The notes: generated from the sequence alone by a model not told the origin. Numbered from the stretch's first letter, positions 22,140 through 33,584 are shown. The stretch is 64,000 nucleotides of DNA from Balaenoptera acutorostrata (GCF_949987535.1 NC_080078.1:46526207-46590206), one strand, 5' to 3'. A program made the numbers and translations.

Positions 22140-22580
22140 CCCTATAAAGAAACTGACATTTCATAGGAAAGAATCCAGGATCTTACCTTCACCTAAATGC
22201 CTCTGGAAGGGGCAAGTAATAGAAGTCCACACGGTAGGTGGGAGTCATTCTCTACTGGAATATGGATTTCTTTGGATTAACTTGGCAGATGTGTTTGGTT
22301 TGTGGGATGAGCAAACTACTTGCTTTGGGCTTACAATCTGGTCTCTTCCCTGGGATGAAGGTGTCCCTTGTCCTCACACACAGCTAGTCTGAAACTCTCA
22401 AAAAGTGCTTATTATGGGGCCTGGTGGGGGCACCAAGCAAAGGCACTGGGGCACCATGAACCAGACTCACTGCTGACTTTATGCCACTGCAGTGATGCTG
22501 GGAAATGATGCACCTGCCTTCCTAACATCAGACTTTACTGTGAGCCCTTGGCACTGACACAAGTCTCTCCAATTAAAAGC
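22140..22580. other. Unassigned non-coding sequence
   Basis: Nothing recognised. Confidence 0.4.
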
Positions 22581-22584
22581 ATTT

Positions 22585-23105
22585 AAATGAAATCTGATAA
22601 GTGGATAAAGAAGATGTGGTATATATACACAATGGAATATTACTCAGCCATAAAAAAGAATGAAATAATGCCATTTGCAGCAACATGGATGGACCTAGAG
22701 ATTATCATACTAAGTGAAGTAAGTCAAAGATAAATATGATATCGCTTATATATGGAATCTAAAAGATAATACAAATAAACTTATTTACAAAACAGAAATA
22801 GACTCGTAGACATAGAAAACAAACTTATGGTTACCAAAGCGGAAAGGTGGGGGAGGGAATAAATTAAGAGTTTGGGATTAACAGATACAGACTACTATAT
22901 ATAAAATAGATAAACAATAAGGATTTACTGCATAGCACAGAGAACTCTACTCAATATCTTGTAATAACCTATAATGGAGAATAATCTAAAAAAGAATATA
23001 TATATATACATATATATATGTATGTATGTATAACTGAATCACTTTGTTGTACACCTGAAACGAACAACACTGTAAATCAACTGTACTTCAGAAAAAATTT
23101 TTAAA
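22585..23105 (+). mobile_element. 5'-truncated L1, sense
   Basis: Starts in the ORF2 C-terminus (nucleotide equivalent of the [21 protein letters not shown] region near 22600-22680), then 3' UTR with 'acttatggttaccaaagcgg', a TA-rich run at 22998-23030, 'gtacacctgaaacgaacaac' and an A-rich tail. The only L1 of this 3' UTR group in sense orientation. No clear target duplication found. Confidence 0.85.
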
Positions 23106-23884
23106 AAGATGAAGAAAGCAAAAACATGAAAGAAGAACCAAAATTTACCCAAAGAAATGAAACCTGACTGCTCTTTCTAAGAGCTTTCAGAATTGCTGGT
23201 GAAAAGCAGCATCTGTGGACCTCGGCCCAAGCCTCGCCGACCCTAAGCCTAGTTTAGAGTCTGAGTTTCTCTGGTGGAACATGAGTCACTGGGTGCGTGG
23301 AGGGAGCAGCTACAGACGGGAGCTCCTGGGCGTCCTGGTGTCACATCAGCAACACGCTAGCCCCGAAGCTGCGGCCCAGGTGGGCTGGGCTGTGAGGATG
23401 CGGCAGCCATAGCCGGAGTCTCAGGAAGGCGTGGTCCACGTCACGACTGCTGGAGCCTCCGGGTTCATCTTCTCTTATAATGATTCTGACTCAGAGGAAA
23501 TATTTGCCTCTCGCATCCCACTGGCTCGGTTCCTCAATCCACGAAAGGCCCTGGCAGGAGTTGTCATGTACATCTGTAAATGCCTGGAAATCAATGCCAT
23601 TTAGCCAGCAGTAGTGACCTTTCAGACACAGAGATGATTTCAAAATGGCCCGTGGAAGATAACATTCAGCCGTTCCGATACGACGTGCAGAATTTCCAAT
23701 AACACCTTAATGATCCTCTCTCTCAGAAAAGGAGAAAAAGCTGCAGTTTGATGTGCTTCGGTGGCAGCTCTAGGAGCTATAGAAAGCAGGGAGGCTGGCC
23801 TGGTTCACAAGGAGGGTGCCGACTGCCAGCTTCTACCCCCTTATCAAGGGTCATATCCTGGAGTCCTGTGACTCCAGCCCCCGT
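23106..23884. other. Unassigned segment with raised CpG content
   Basis: 23205-23745 is GC-richer than its surroundings and keeps CpGs, and short stretches read like coding sequence (for example an open run near 23440-23600 containing YNDSDSEEIFASR). Stops break every frame. It could be a decayed processed pseudogene directly after the L1 tail, but I cannot name a parent gene and see no poly-A or target duplication. Confidence 0.3.
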
Positions 23885-24045
23885 GGAAGGGAGAGGGAAA
23901 GAGCACTGGGGCTGGCAGACTAAGGTTTGAGGTTCCTGTCTCAGCTCTGTTATGATTCTGCCTGACAATAGCCTCTCTGGGCCTCAACTTCTCCATCTGT
24001 AGAATGGGATAATAGTACTAATTGCTGGATATACCTCAGAGATTC
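23885..24045 (+). repeat. MIR SINE relic
   Basis: Sense MIR: 'gaaagagcactggggctgg', 'ggcctcaacttctccatctg', 'tagaatgggataatagtac'. Confidence 0.75.
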
Positions 24046-24054
24046 AGGAGGAGG

Positions 24055-24828
24055 TGGTTTTTGTTGGTTTGTTTGTTGTTTTTTACATTACATCCCCAGG
24101 ACTTATTTATCTTATAACTAGAAGTTTGTACCTTTTGGCCACCTTTGCCCATTTCACCCACTCCCCACCCCCCACCTCTGGCAACCACCAATCTGTTCTA
24201 TCTATGAGTTTGATTTTTTTTTTTTTAGATTGAACATACCTGAGATCATACAGTATTTGGTTTTCTCTGACTTGTTTCACTTAGCATAATTCCCTCGAGA
24301 TCCATCTTTGTTGTTGCAAATGGCAGGTCTTCCCTTTCTTACAGCTGAATGATATTCCACTATCTAATATACACCACATTTTCTTTCTTTTTTTAAAAAA
24401 TTAATTAATTAATTTATTTATTTATTTATTTTTGGCTTTGTTGCTGCACACGGGCTTTCTCTAGTTGCAGCGAGCGAGGGCTACTCTTCATCGCGGGGCG
24501 TGGGCTTCTCACTGCGGTGGCTTCTCTTGTTGCAGAGCACAGGCTCTAGGCGCGTGGGCTTCAGTAGTTGTGGCTCGTGGGCTCTAGAGCGCAGGCTCAG
24601 TAGTTGTGGCGCATGGGCTTAGTTGCTCTGCGGCATGTGGGATCTTCCCAGACCAAGGCTTGAACCCGTGTCCCCTGCATTGGCAGGTGGACTGCCAACC
24701 ACTGCGCCACCAGGGAAGTTCCTACACCACATTTTCTTGATCCATTCATCCATCAATGGACACAGGTTGTTTCCATGTCTCGGCCATTGTGAATAATGCT
24801 GCAGTGAACATGGGGGTGCAGATAGAAG
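24055..24828 (-). mobile_element. Old L1 relic interrupted by a SINE
   Basis: Antisense L1 older than the others here. 3' UTR side: 'ggcaaccaccaatctgttct'. ORF2 end side: 'acttgtttcacttagcataa', 'gttgttgcaaatggcagg'. After the SINE at 24386-24723 it resumes with 'cttgatccattcatccatca' and ends near 24828. Confidence 0.82.
24386..24723 (-). mobile_element. CHR-type SINE inside an L1, with target-site duplication
   Basis: Reverse SINE with (TTAA)n/(TTTA)n tail on the left and tRNA-like head on the right. A perfect 15-bp direct repeat, acaccacattttctt, lies at 24371-24385 and 24724-24738. Both copies fall within L1 sequence, so the SINE landed after the L1. Confidence 0.94.
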
Positions 24829-24954
24829 GAGGTTCTGAAACCTGAAAATTGCTCTTGTTTTTTATCATCCTTTCAAAAGCAATATACATCTGTTTTTAAA
24901 AACAACAGTCCTAGAGATTAGCTAAAGTAAGAAACTAAAAGTAACTTGAAATCC

Positions 24955-25190
24955 CATCACCAATTTTTTTCATGCATACATGCTTGTTTATTTATTTATG
25001 TATTCCTTCCTTTCTAAAATGGGACTATATTACACATATTGTTTGGTAACCTATTTTTTTTCACTTAAAACTCTATTGAGCACAACTTTCCAAGTCATTA
25101 AATATTTTTTCCTATAACTTAAAATGATTGTATAATATTCCATTGTATATTTGTAGCATGATCTATCCAGCCAGTTCCATAGTGTTTGAC
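24955..25190 (-). mobile_element. Probable ancient LINE fragment
   Basis: Contains 'attgagcacaactttccaag', 'tcattaaatattttttcc' and 'gtataatattccattgtata', a layout seen in very old antisense L1-type elements. Subfamily not determined. Confidence 0.45.
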
Positions 25191-25204
25191 ACCCATGTGA
25201 CTCT

Positions 25205-25475
25205 CTCTTTGTTTTTCTTTCTGTATTTTTTCTCCTTCCTTCCTTCCCTCCTTCCTTCTTCCCCTCCCCTCCCCCCTCCCCTCCCCTCCTTCCTTCCTTC
25301 CTTCTTTCCTTCTCTTTCTTTCTCTTCTTCCTTCCTTCTTCCCCTCCCTCTTCCCCTCCCTCTCTTCCCCTCCCCCTCTCCCCTCCCCCTCTCCCCTCCT
25401 CCTCCCAGTCCTTCTCCTTCTTCTTCTTCTTCCTCCTCCCCCTCCCCCCCTCCTCCTTTCTCTCTCTTTCTCGGA
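25205..25475. repeat. Long polypyrimidine tract (CCTT/CCCCT)n
   Basis: About 270 bp almost purely C and T on this strand. 25261-25286 holds five runs of four or more C separated by single T, a strong G-quadruplex pattern on the opposite strand. The long Ser/Pro/Phe ORF on the plus strand and the Glu/Gly/Arg/Lys ORFs on the minus strand (25051-25574) are translations of this tract, not genes. Confidence 0.97.
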
Positions 25476-26390
25476 AGTTATAAATGATGTTGCTGAATGC
25501 TTCGCCCACCACCGTGCAGCCCCAAGGAGCAGGTACAGTAGAAATAAGGAGAAGCCACAGGCTTGGCTCACCACACCCTTTGCTGGAATTTTGAATCTAG
25601 ACCAAAAGGATATGGAGAAGCATGACAGGGCTAGAGGGCCTTCATTCTGGACATGGTGCTGCCAAGCAGTTGTGCTACTAAGACTGCTTGGATCTTCTTC
25701 GATTTCAACCCTGCTTCCTCAGCACCCCTCCCCTTCCTCCTTGCAATCCTGTGGGATCTTGCAAAGCTCTTTGGTGAATTTCCTTCTTGCCTAAGGTGGC
25801 CATGGCCCATTTCTGCTGCTTTTTATCAAAAGATCTCCTGCAAATGCAATCAGGAAACATCTGTAGATTTTACAGTACTAACCTGACTTCTTAAGGTTTT
25901 AATTGAATCAAAGGAATGGCCTACAGACATTGAAATTAAAGTTAAGTCCATCATCTTGTTTATATTGGGATTTAGTTTTTTCTTCTCCTTTGTGAATGCA
26001 TATTTGCCTCTGGAAATAGTAAACTTCTGTCATTTTTTTAACCTGCCAAGTAAATTGATATTTGTTTAATTTGCCAACAAATCTATTAGTGTCTTGGCTG
26101 GAACTTGTTGGGAATGAGTTTCAGCCCAGACCCACTTTTTATAGGCTCTTTCTGAAAGTCAGAAAACAAAGATTTACTATCAGTTTTATGGAAACGCTGG
26201 CACGACCATAACTATGATAACACAGATGGCACAGTTGTAAAATATATATGTATGTGAGCAAAAAAGCAGCACAATTAGGTAAATAGATATTTCGATTGCC
26301 TATGAGAGAGAGGAACTTTGCCGTGGGGTGGGTTCTGTTTATCCATATGGCCTAACAGAGCAAGTGACAGGATGACTTTTCTTTCCAGTC
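25476..26390. other. Unassigned non-coding sequence
   Basis: No exon or repeat recognised. AT-rich stretches around 25980-26300 contain CNE-like words but no clear motif cluster. Confidence 0.4.
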
Positions 26391-26408
26391 TCTTGTCTGG
26401 TTTTCTTT

Positions 26409-27606
26409 TTTTTTTTTTTTAATCAGTCATCAATTTTATACACATCACTTTATACATGTCAATCCCAATCGCCCAATTCAGCACACCACCATCCCCACCC
26501 CACCGCAGTTTTCCCCCCTTGGTGTCCATACGTTTGTTCTCTACATCTGTGTCTCAACTTCTGCCCTGCAACACGGTTCATCTGTACCATTTTTCTAGGT
26601 TCCACATACATGCGTTAATATACGATATTCGTTTTTCTCTTTCTGACTTACTTCACTCTGTATGACAATCTCTAGATCCATCCACGTCTCAACAAATGAC
26701 TCAGTTTCGTTCCTTTTTATGGCTGAGTAATATTCCATTGTATATATGTACCACAACTTCTTTATCCATTCATCTGTTGATGGGCATTTAGGTTGCTTCC
26801 ATGACCTGGTTATTGTAAATAGTGCTGCAATGAACATTCAGGTGCATGTGTCTTTTTGAATTACGGTTTTCTCTGGGTATATGCCTAGTAGTGGGATTGC
26901 TGGGTCATATGGTAATTCTATTTTTAGTTTTTTAAGAAACCTCCATATTGTTCTCCATAGTAGTGGCTGTATCAATTTACATCCCCACCAACAGTGCAAG
27001 AGGGTTCCCTTTTCTCCACACCCTCTCCAGCATTTGTTGTTTGTGGATTTTCTGATGATGCCCATTCTAACTGGTGTGAGGTGATACCTCATTATAGTTT
27101 TGATTTGCATTTCTCTAATAATTAGTGATGTTGAGCATCTTTTCATGTACTTCTTGGCCGTCTGTATGTCTTCTTTGGAGAAATGTCTATTTAGGTCTTT
27201 TGCCCATTTTTGGATTGGGGTGTTTGTTTCTTTAATATTTATATTAAATATGAGCTGTTTATATATTTTGGAGATTAATCCTTTGTCCGTTGATGCGTTT
27301 GCAAATATTTTCTCCCATTCTGAGGGTTGTCTTTTCGTCTTGTTCATGGTTTCCTTTGCTGTGCAAAAGCTTTTAAGTTTCATTAGGTCCCATTTGTTTA
27401 TTTTTGTTTTTATTTCCATTACTCTAGGAGGTGGATCAAAAAAGATCCTGCTGTGATTTATGTCAAAGAGTGTTCTTCCTATGTTTTCCTCTAAGAGTTT
27501 TATAGTGTCCAGTCTTACATTTAGGTCTCTAATCCATTTTGAGTTTATTTTTGTGTATGGTGTTAGGGAGTGTTCTAATTTCATTCTTTTACATGTAGCT
27601 GTCCAG
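26409..27606 (-). mobile_element. Youngest-looking L1 in the window, ORF2 3' third, one in-frame stop
   Basis: 5'-truncated L1 in reverse orientation, about 1.2 kb, with a target duplication tcttgtctggttttcttt (18 bp, perfect) at 26391-26408 and 27607-27624. ORF2 is continuous on the minus strand from 27606 to about 26595. It covers the region after the reverse transcriptase domain, including the cysteine-rich motif [19 protein letters not shown], and is broken only by one in-frame TGA just before MFIAALFTI (about 26838). The 3' UTR differs from the other L1 copies here ('caccaaggggggaaaactgc' type on the minus strand). The insertion point on the L1 strand reads ATTCTT/AAAG, as expected for L1 endonuclease. 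The first ~27 codons of the 284-codon ORF are flanking DNA. Confidence 0.95.
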
Positions 27607-27929
27607 TCTTGTCTGGTTTTCTTTAAGAATCCACAGCTCTCCTTCCTCGGGGTCTGTCTGCACAGCAGTCCTCTTGTTACTCTCTCAGACAAGGAGTTTA
27701 TGGGAGGGAAACTCTCTTGAGTGGTGGCCTCCAGGAATCCACCAAGGATCAGCCCATGGCTTCCAACTCAGAACCAAGAGTAAAGCTGTGGTGCTCACGA
27801 TGATGTAGGATGCCCCTCCTAACGCCTTGTCTTGCTCCCATGGGTGGTAAAGATGGTACCTATTATGACAGAAAAGACCTCAGCCACTATAAAACAATGC
27901 TGGAGAATCAGACTGGTTTGGGATTTAGA

Positions 27930-28135
27930 ATGTGGTAGACCTAGTTTTGAATCCAGTTCAGCCGTTTTGACTTGACTTTGAATAATTGATCCACCCTGGT
28001 ATTGAACCTTCTCTCCAAACAGTTTATTCACCTGTAAATTCTTTCAAATTGGTGTGAGAATTTATGAGACAGTGAAGGCTTGGTATGTAGTAAACACTCT
28101 TTAATGGTGGCCATTATTAGTTTTTAATAATTATA
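27930..28135 (+). repeat. MIR SINE relic
   Basis: Sense MIR: 'gttttgaatccagttcagcc', 'aacagtttattcacctgtaa', 'ggtatgtagtaaacactc'. Confidence 0.7.
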
Positions 28136-28500
28136 TTTGCCAGTAAGATATTTTGGGGTTCTTTAAAGAACTCCATAAGCTTCAAGTAATGGATCTATTG
28201 AAAGAATACATATGGGAATTAGAAAAACAAGAATTCCAGCCATATTAGGAGTAGGGAAAGTGTGAAGAGCTCAGCAAGCAGGGCCAGGGGATGCACAGCA
28301 TGTCCGAGCCCCGCAGAGCATGGAACTCAAGCATCCCTGAAATTCCACTGTGTCCACTTTGGCCAGGAAAGTGGTGATGCTGGACCAGCTTAAAGCTTAG
28401 CTTAGCTTGATTGACAGCTTCCTCTTCATACCTTTTGAAATGCTCTCTCCTGGGAGATTCCCTCTTAGAACCAGCTGCCATGCTGTGAAATGCCCAAGCC
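28136..28500. other. Unassigned non-coding sequence
   Basis: Nothing recognised. Confidence 0.4.
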
Positions 28501-28504
28501 CTAC

Positions 28505-28780
28505 GGAGGTATTTCAGTTCACAGCCTCACCTGAGGCACAGTGTCCACTGCCGGTCTCGTGAACGCATCAGTTTGAATATTCCAGCCCAGGTGAATCTTC
28601 AGATGGTGTAGCCCCAGCTGACATCTGATAAACTGCATGAGACATACCACATGGAAACTGGTCATCTGAGTGCAGTCAAGCTAAAGAACCCTGAGAGATA
28701 ATAATGAGTGATTTCAAGCTACTGAGTTTTGGGGTGGTTTGTTGTGCAAGAGTAGAGAAACTGGAACAACACTGATCATG
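28505..28780 (+). mobile_element. MaLR-type LTR 3' portion
   Basis: Ends with 'ctactgagttttggggtgg' and 'tttgttgtgcaagagtagag', the family 3' end. The 5' part is weak or missing. Confidence 0.6.
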
Positions 28781-30140
28781 GCTGCATCACTGAGTGGATG
28801 TCCACACCGAGTGGAGTGGATGTCCACGTTCACTCTCTCGGGGTGGTTGGGAACCCCTCCTACTTGCCATCAGCTTCACGGTGTAGGAAGTAGTTTGCCT
28901 GTAGTTAGCATCGTCACAGATCTATGAAGTGACAAGTGAGCCCTACATGACTCCTTGCCATCATCTCCATCCTTGTGTCACTTTCCCTTCTCTCCCTTTC
29001 CCTTGTCTGGCTCCTGCATCTTATATATGTAGAAGCTGTACTTCTTCCTTTTTTTATCTAGCTTCTCTCCTCTGTATCAGGTTCTCACATCCATGCCTTT
29101 TCTTCCCTCTCCATTCATCTCTTCCTCTTCTGGTTTCCCAGTCTTTCCCAGGTTTCTAGCTGTTCCTCCCCTCACTCTTCTCCTCTCTTTGGGCTTCCCT
29201 GTTGGTGGTGGACATCTGATACTCGGGTTCCTGGCATCTCTTGATCTCTGTTTCAGCGCTGTCATGGAGACACCCGTCCCACATTCTCCGTGATCTGAGA
29301 CTGTCAATCAAGACCCCTCCCACAGACCCTCAACCAAAGGTGGGTCTTGTAATCAAAAATAGGCCAGACTCTTTTCCTGGGAACTTAGTCTTCAGTGGGG
29401 TTATTGACAGAAAATGGTGGGTATTGGGTACAGACACCCGAAGAGATGACCCGTTTCTTCCTGCTTCCTGCATCTGGAGAGCTGCCTCTCCCAAGGGCTG
29501 CCTATTTGATTCTTCCCCCTCCTGCCTTACGAACTATTCTTCCAAGAGGTAATTTTACAAGTGAACCAACCAGAATTATTTTCTGTTGTCTGGCACGAAT
29601 TATTTCCCTCCTCCCCGCTTTTATTTCTTCTCTCATTCACTCTCCTCCCCACTTAGTTCTCTCTCTGTTTCTGTGCTTTTCTCTCATCGTCTTTTTCATA
29701 GACGTATATACACTAGAATTTTCTCTTCCATGCACCCTCCACCATTTCTTCCCCCTTCATGGTCTGCTTCTTTTTTTATATAATTAAATTGTTTTTGAAT
29801 TGCAATCTTCTGGACCTTGCTTATGCCCAGTCAGTTCCACATGGGTCCTCCTTCCCTGGCTGGTGGGCGGTGGGATTGAAATGAAGCTGTGAGTCTCTGC
29901 CATCGCTGTGCGTTTGCCAAGCTGGAGTTCATCCCTTCCAGCTCCCTCCCAGAGTGGCTGCAGGCTCTTGAAGAAAGCAATGGCCTTTTCTTGCTGCATT
30001 TCTCAGCTCTTCGAGCTCCAAGTCTCTCCCACTGGGTTTGTGGTCATGTTTGGACAAGTCTAGTATTAATATGACACATATTTGGTGCTGCTTTTTGGGG
30101 GGGGGGTGCGTTTAGAAATCTGGCAGATGGGGTTGTGTTG
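28781..30140. other. Unassigned, pyrimidine-rich non-coding sequence
   Basis: 28980-29780 is C/T-rich on this strand, which explains the overlapping Ser/Pro/Leu-rich ORFs. A 14-bp word, gagtggatgtccac, is repeated at 28792-28805 and 28814-28827. A G-run is at 30099-30107. No exon supported. Confidence 0.4.
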
Positions 30141-30144
30141 AAAT

Positions 30145-30225
30145 AACTTTGGAGTGGGAAATAGGAGGTCTGGACTCCAATCCCAGGCTGTGTGGCAACA
30201 ACATCCAGACTCTTAACCACTGCAT
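30145..30225 (+). repeat. Possible MIR fragment
   Basis: Short MIR-like stretch: 'ggaggtctggactccaatcc', 'caggctgtgtggcaac'. Weak. Confidence 0.4.
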
Positions 30226-30259
30226 ATGCTGCCTCTCATTGGGTGTCTGTCTGCATCGG

Positions 30260-30330
30260 CTCCTCTTTTATTTGCCAGCGTTGGTCCTGGTCTTATTTGC
30301 CAGCTGGTTTTATTTACCAGCGTTGGTCAG
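30260..30330 (+). repeat. Short degenerate tandem repeat
   Basis: Three imperfect copies of 'ttatttgccagcgttggtc' start near 30268, 30293 and 30310, with spacings of about 25 and 17 bp. Confidence 0.6.
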
Positions 30331-31020
30331 GACTGTGCACAAAGGCAGGTCACAGGTAGGATCCTCTAGAGAGAGCCTTCAGGGTCCATTTCTGAATGGC
30401 CGCTTAGGAGGGAGAAGACAAGTGGTAGAAAGGCCCCTTAGAAGAGTCTGGAGTTGGGGAGGTTTATATATAGCGTGAAGCAGACATTGTCAGTGCCCTG
30501 CCCATATTCGCTTGCCACTCACCACTCCTGTGTGCCACGCAGATGGCGTCCCACTGCTGACACCTGAAAATGCCTGGGGGCTTTTGCTGGCTGCAGGGGT
30601 GTGCTTGGTTTATGTGGGGAGCAGACAGAAGTGCAGAGGAGTTTACCTGGAGCAAATACCTCAGCTCTCTCGCCACTGGGATTCTGTGAGATGTGTTCCA
30701 TACAGTCTCCCAGAGGTCAACCATGGGATGGAGCCCCCATTGTCCACAGTGGTAACCTGCTCGTCAAAGCTCCCTCTATCAGCTGCTTCCATCTCTCTCA
30801 CTCCCCACTCCTTTCCAGTGTTCCCTGAGGTCGCCCTTCCCCCAATAAACCCCTCACACTCAAACCTCGTCTCAGGATCTGCTGTATGGGAGAATCCAAC
30901 CGGAAAAGAGGGTCTTCAAACTGTGGAGCCAATAGCTGGCAAGTCAGAGTGATGGTCCTGGGGTAGAAAAGAGGCAGTGAAAAACCAAAAATTCAAGTTG
31001 GCCCCTTGAAGAGTGCCTCT
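30331..31020. other. Unassigned non-coding sequence
   Basis: ORFs on both strands (30464-30952) are not recognisable. Includes a tata-like word near 30465-30473, not supported as a promoter. Confidence 0.4.
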
Positions 31021-31023
31021 TCA

Positions 31024-31025
<2 letters not shown>

Positions 31026-31075
<50 letters not shown>

Positions 31076-31092
31076 CGAGCGAGAGAGAGATG
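31026..31092. repeat. (TG)n(AG)n compound microsatellite
   Basis: About 29 bp of TG/GT repeats (31026-31054) followed directly by about 38 bp of AG/GA repeats with two GC interruptions. Confidence 0.95.
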
Positions 31093-31134
31093 GTGGGTTG
31101 GAGATTGAAATATTGTGGAAATGACTCTGGATGG

Positions 31135-31285
31135 GGGATACAAGTTAGAAACGAACTAGACTTCGCTACCTGTGAATTAAACAAATCACTAAACTTTCTC
31201 TATCGAGTTTCTTTCTGAAAATAAATGGCCCGACTGACCTCACCAAGGTGCCGTGGTATGAAAGCGTTAGCTGAAAGCCGTGAAC
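31135..31285 (+). repeat. Probable MIR relic
   Basis: Sense MIR order: 'acaaatcactaaactttctc', 'gagtttctttctgaaaataa', then 'ctgacctcaccaaggtgcc'. It leads straight into the enhancer-like block that follows. Confidence 0.55.
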
Positions 31286-31289
31286 CTTC

Positions 31290-31640
31290 TTAGCCTATTG
31301 AAAATGGTGTCAGGGCATTTTGGTTTCTTTCCTTATTAAAGGTTTCATTCGTTTTTATAGTGAAATGGTTTTGATGACAATTTCTACAATGCCAGCATTA
31401 TGCACTTAAGCTATTGCCATGAATAGCGCTGATTTTTGACAGCTACGTTCATTATAAATTCACTGACATAAAAAGTGCCATAATGATGAACACGCATGTA
31501 CTAAGCTCTGAAATCATGAAAATTTAATGGCTGCACTTTAGTTGCCCTGAGTCTTGTTTCCATTGTTGCTGTTTGGTTCCTGTTTAACATGCTCGAAGCA
31601 CCCACAATCGAACAAGCTGATCCTTTCAAGACAGCTTGTT
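31290..31640. promoter_or_regulatory. Candidate conserved non-coding element
   Basis: Unique AT-rich block with retained CpGs (aatagcgctg near 31423, acagctacgttc near 31440) and a TGACAGCT word of MEIS/TGIF type near 31437-31444, plus ttcattataaattcactgac. No repeat similarity, no coding frame. Confidence 0.4.
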
Positions 31641-31934
31641 TTTCACTGTGTTCAGGGCTGGGACCTGGGGCTTTGATCTTTCCTGCCTCTGCTCTGTGGA
31701 CCAGGCTATGAGTTTTATTGCAAGGCCAGCAGGCTGTTGTGGGACGCCAGCGATATTTTATTCTGGGTCTCGAGGGTGTGATGGATATGTTCTAAGATCA
31801 AGACTTAGGACTGCAGACTTAGAAACTCAGTGTTCTTGGTTTCTTCCAAGATGATTGTGGGGAATGGGTCCAGAGAGTAGAGAGGGAAGAACTGTTGGTC
31901 CTAAGACCACAAAGAAAGGATAGAAAAATTATGA

Positions 31935-32130
31935 TGCTATTGGTTTCTCCATGATTGCCTTGTTCAATTTCACAGCAACCCTCTGTGTGTATTCATTATA
32001 TCCATTTTTACAGATGAGGAACCTCAAGGCCAGAGAAGTGAAGTGTCTCACCTGAGATCACACCACTCATGAACACAGAGCTGGGGTGCCGGCTTGGTCC
32101 TTTGTCACTTTGTCCTATAGCAGTGTTTAA
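31935..32130 (-). repeat. MIR SINE relic, antisense
   Basis: Reverse MIR: 'tttttacagatgaggaacc', 'cacctgagatcacaccac', then 'cagagctggggtgccggc'. Confidence 0.8.
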
Positions 32131-32960
32131 GTATTTGAAGATAAGTGTTGGGTTCTTCCAGAGTCACATCCCATATAGGAGGGTTGAGACAGATGCGCAT
32201 GAAAGTACCTCCCAACTTTTAGGGTCTAGGATGGGCTATTAAAGGATGGGCCTGGGCCCAAATGTTCTGGGTCTTCTAATGTTCTTAGGATAGGACAAAT
32301 TTACCTCCCAAGTAAGACACTTCTAAGGTCATGAATGGTCTTCATGATGATTCCATTTGAGACCTCTGTTGGAGATCCGCTGGGACTTCCGCCATGTTGG
32401 TCTCAGCAAGGCCAGCCTTAACCTAGGTAGCTCCTGGGCGGAAGTTTCCTACATACAACTGATCTTGTGGCGTGTGGGTTCTTTTTGGCATTCTCAACAT
32501 ACAGATTCCAAAGTAGACCGTGGAAGCTTTTCAGGGAAGCTAACGAGGCTTGCCTTGGAGGCTTCCCCAGCTGGAGTTCGTGCTTGATGGAGGCCCACAG
32601 TAATCGTGCATCTCCTCATCTATACTTTCCCAGTAGCCTGCACACCCCATACCATTCACCTGCAGACCTAAGACTTACTGTAGTGTAGGTTGTCTCCTGA
32701 GAGCATAAGCTCTTTGAATAAAGCATAATGACAGTCAATTTCTGGTCAGGACTGCCCTGTGCCAGGGTTGATGGCTGTAGTTGTCTTGATGAGCTTGAGA
32801 AAAAGACTTATTCTCAGGTCTAAGTATTGCAGTCTGGCCAATGAAAGTATTTATTGTTTTATATGTAGACTACAAAGACCCATTTAGAATAAATAATAAA
32901 ATAGTTTTCAAACTCCTTGGGAGAAAAGTGGATTATTTATATCATCATGTGTGTGTATCT
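32131..32960. other. Unassigned non-coding sequence
   Basis: No exon or repeat recognised. gccatgttgg at 32391-32400 is YY1-like but isolated. Confidence 0.4.
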
Positions 32961-33042
32961 GTATCTCGTATGTGCATATGCACACACACACACACACACA
33001 CATATACACAGATACATATGTATAGGTGTGTACATACATAAG
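32948..33042. repeat. (CA)n-rich microsatellite region
   Basis: About 22 bp of pure CA at 32979-33001, flanked by degenerate TG/TA/CA dinucleotides. Extends into ORFs that are translations of the repeat. Confidence 0.9.
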
Positions 33043-33580
33043 AGAATCAGATCCCTATGTATGTATCTTATGAGCTGTGGGCTACCAGGTGTCAATTTGC
33101 CTGAATTTTTCCCTCACCAAAGGGGAGAGGAGAGGACATAAAGGGATCTTTATATGTCATCCAGCTCCTCCCGAGACTCATAAGAAGCAGGAGAAGCTAT
33201 TTTCACAAGAGATCTTGGCAGACCTGGCAGTGGAGGCAGGGCTGCTGGGGTACCAGATGATGAAGGATGCCACGGATTGAGGGAAGGGCTATGTCCCCTA
33301 CATCCTCTTAAAGCTGGACTTGGCTCTGGCATGCTGGAAAGCCACAGGGAAAGTCAGAATGGTGTCCAGTGCCTGGCAATTAGGGGAGGGCATCTAGAGA
33401 AAGAGAAAAGGAAAAAGACATAGTCTCCAGGTGGCAGCTGTCTGAATCAAGGGCTTCCTCAAATAAGCTTTAAGGAAGGTCAGAGTTTTTTTGTTTTTGT
33501 TTTTAACTTAGTAGTTAAGGACAAAAGCCAGAAAAACACAGATTATATCATTCTCTGGGGCTTCCGTGAGCATTCCAGTA
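33043..33580. other. Unassigned non-coding sequence
   Basis: Nothing recognised. Confidence 0.4.
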
Positions 33581-33584
33581 AGCT

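Noticed and set aside
25051..25574. Long low-complexity ORFs rich in Glu/Gly/Arg/Lys or Ser/Pro/Phe
   Set aside because: They are translations of the polypyrimidine tract.
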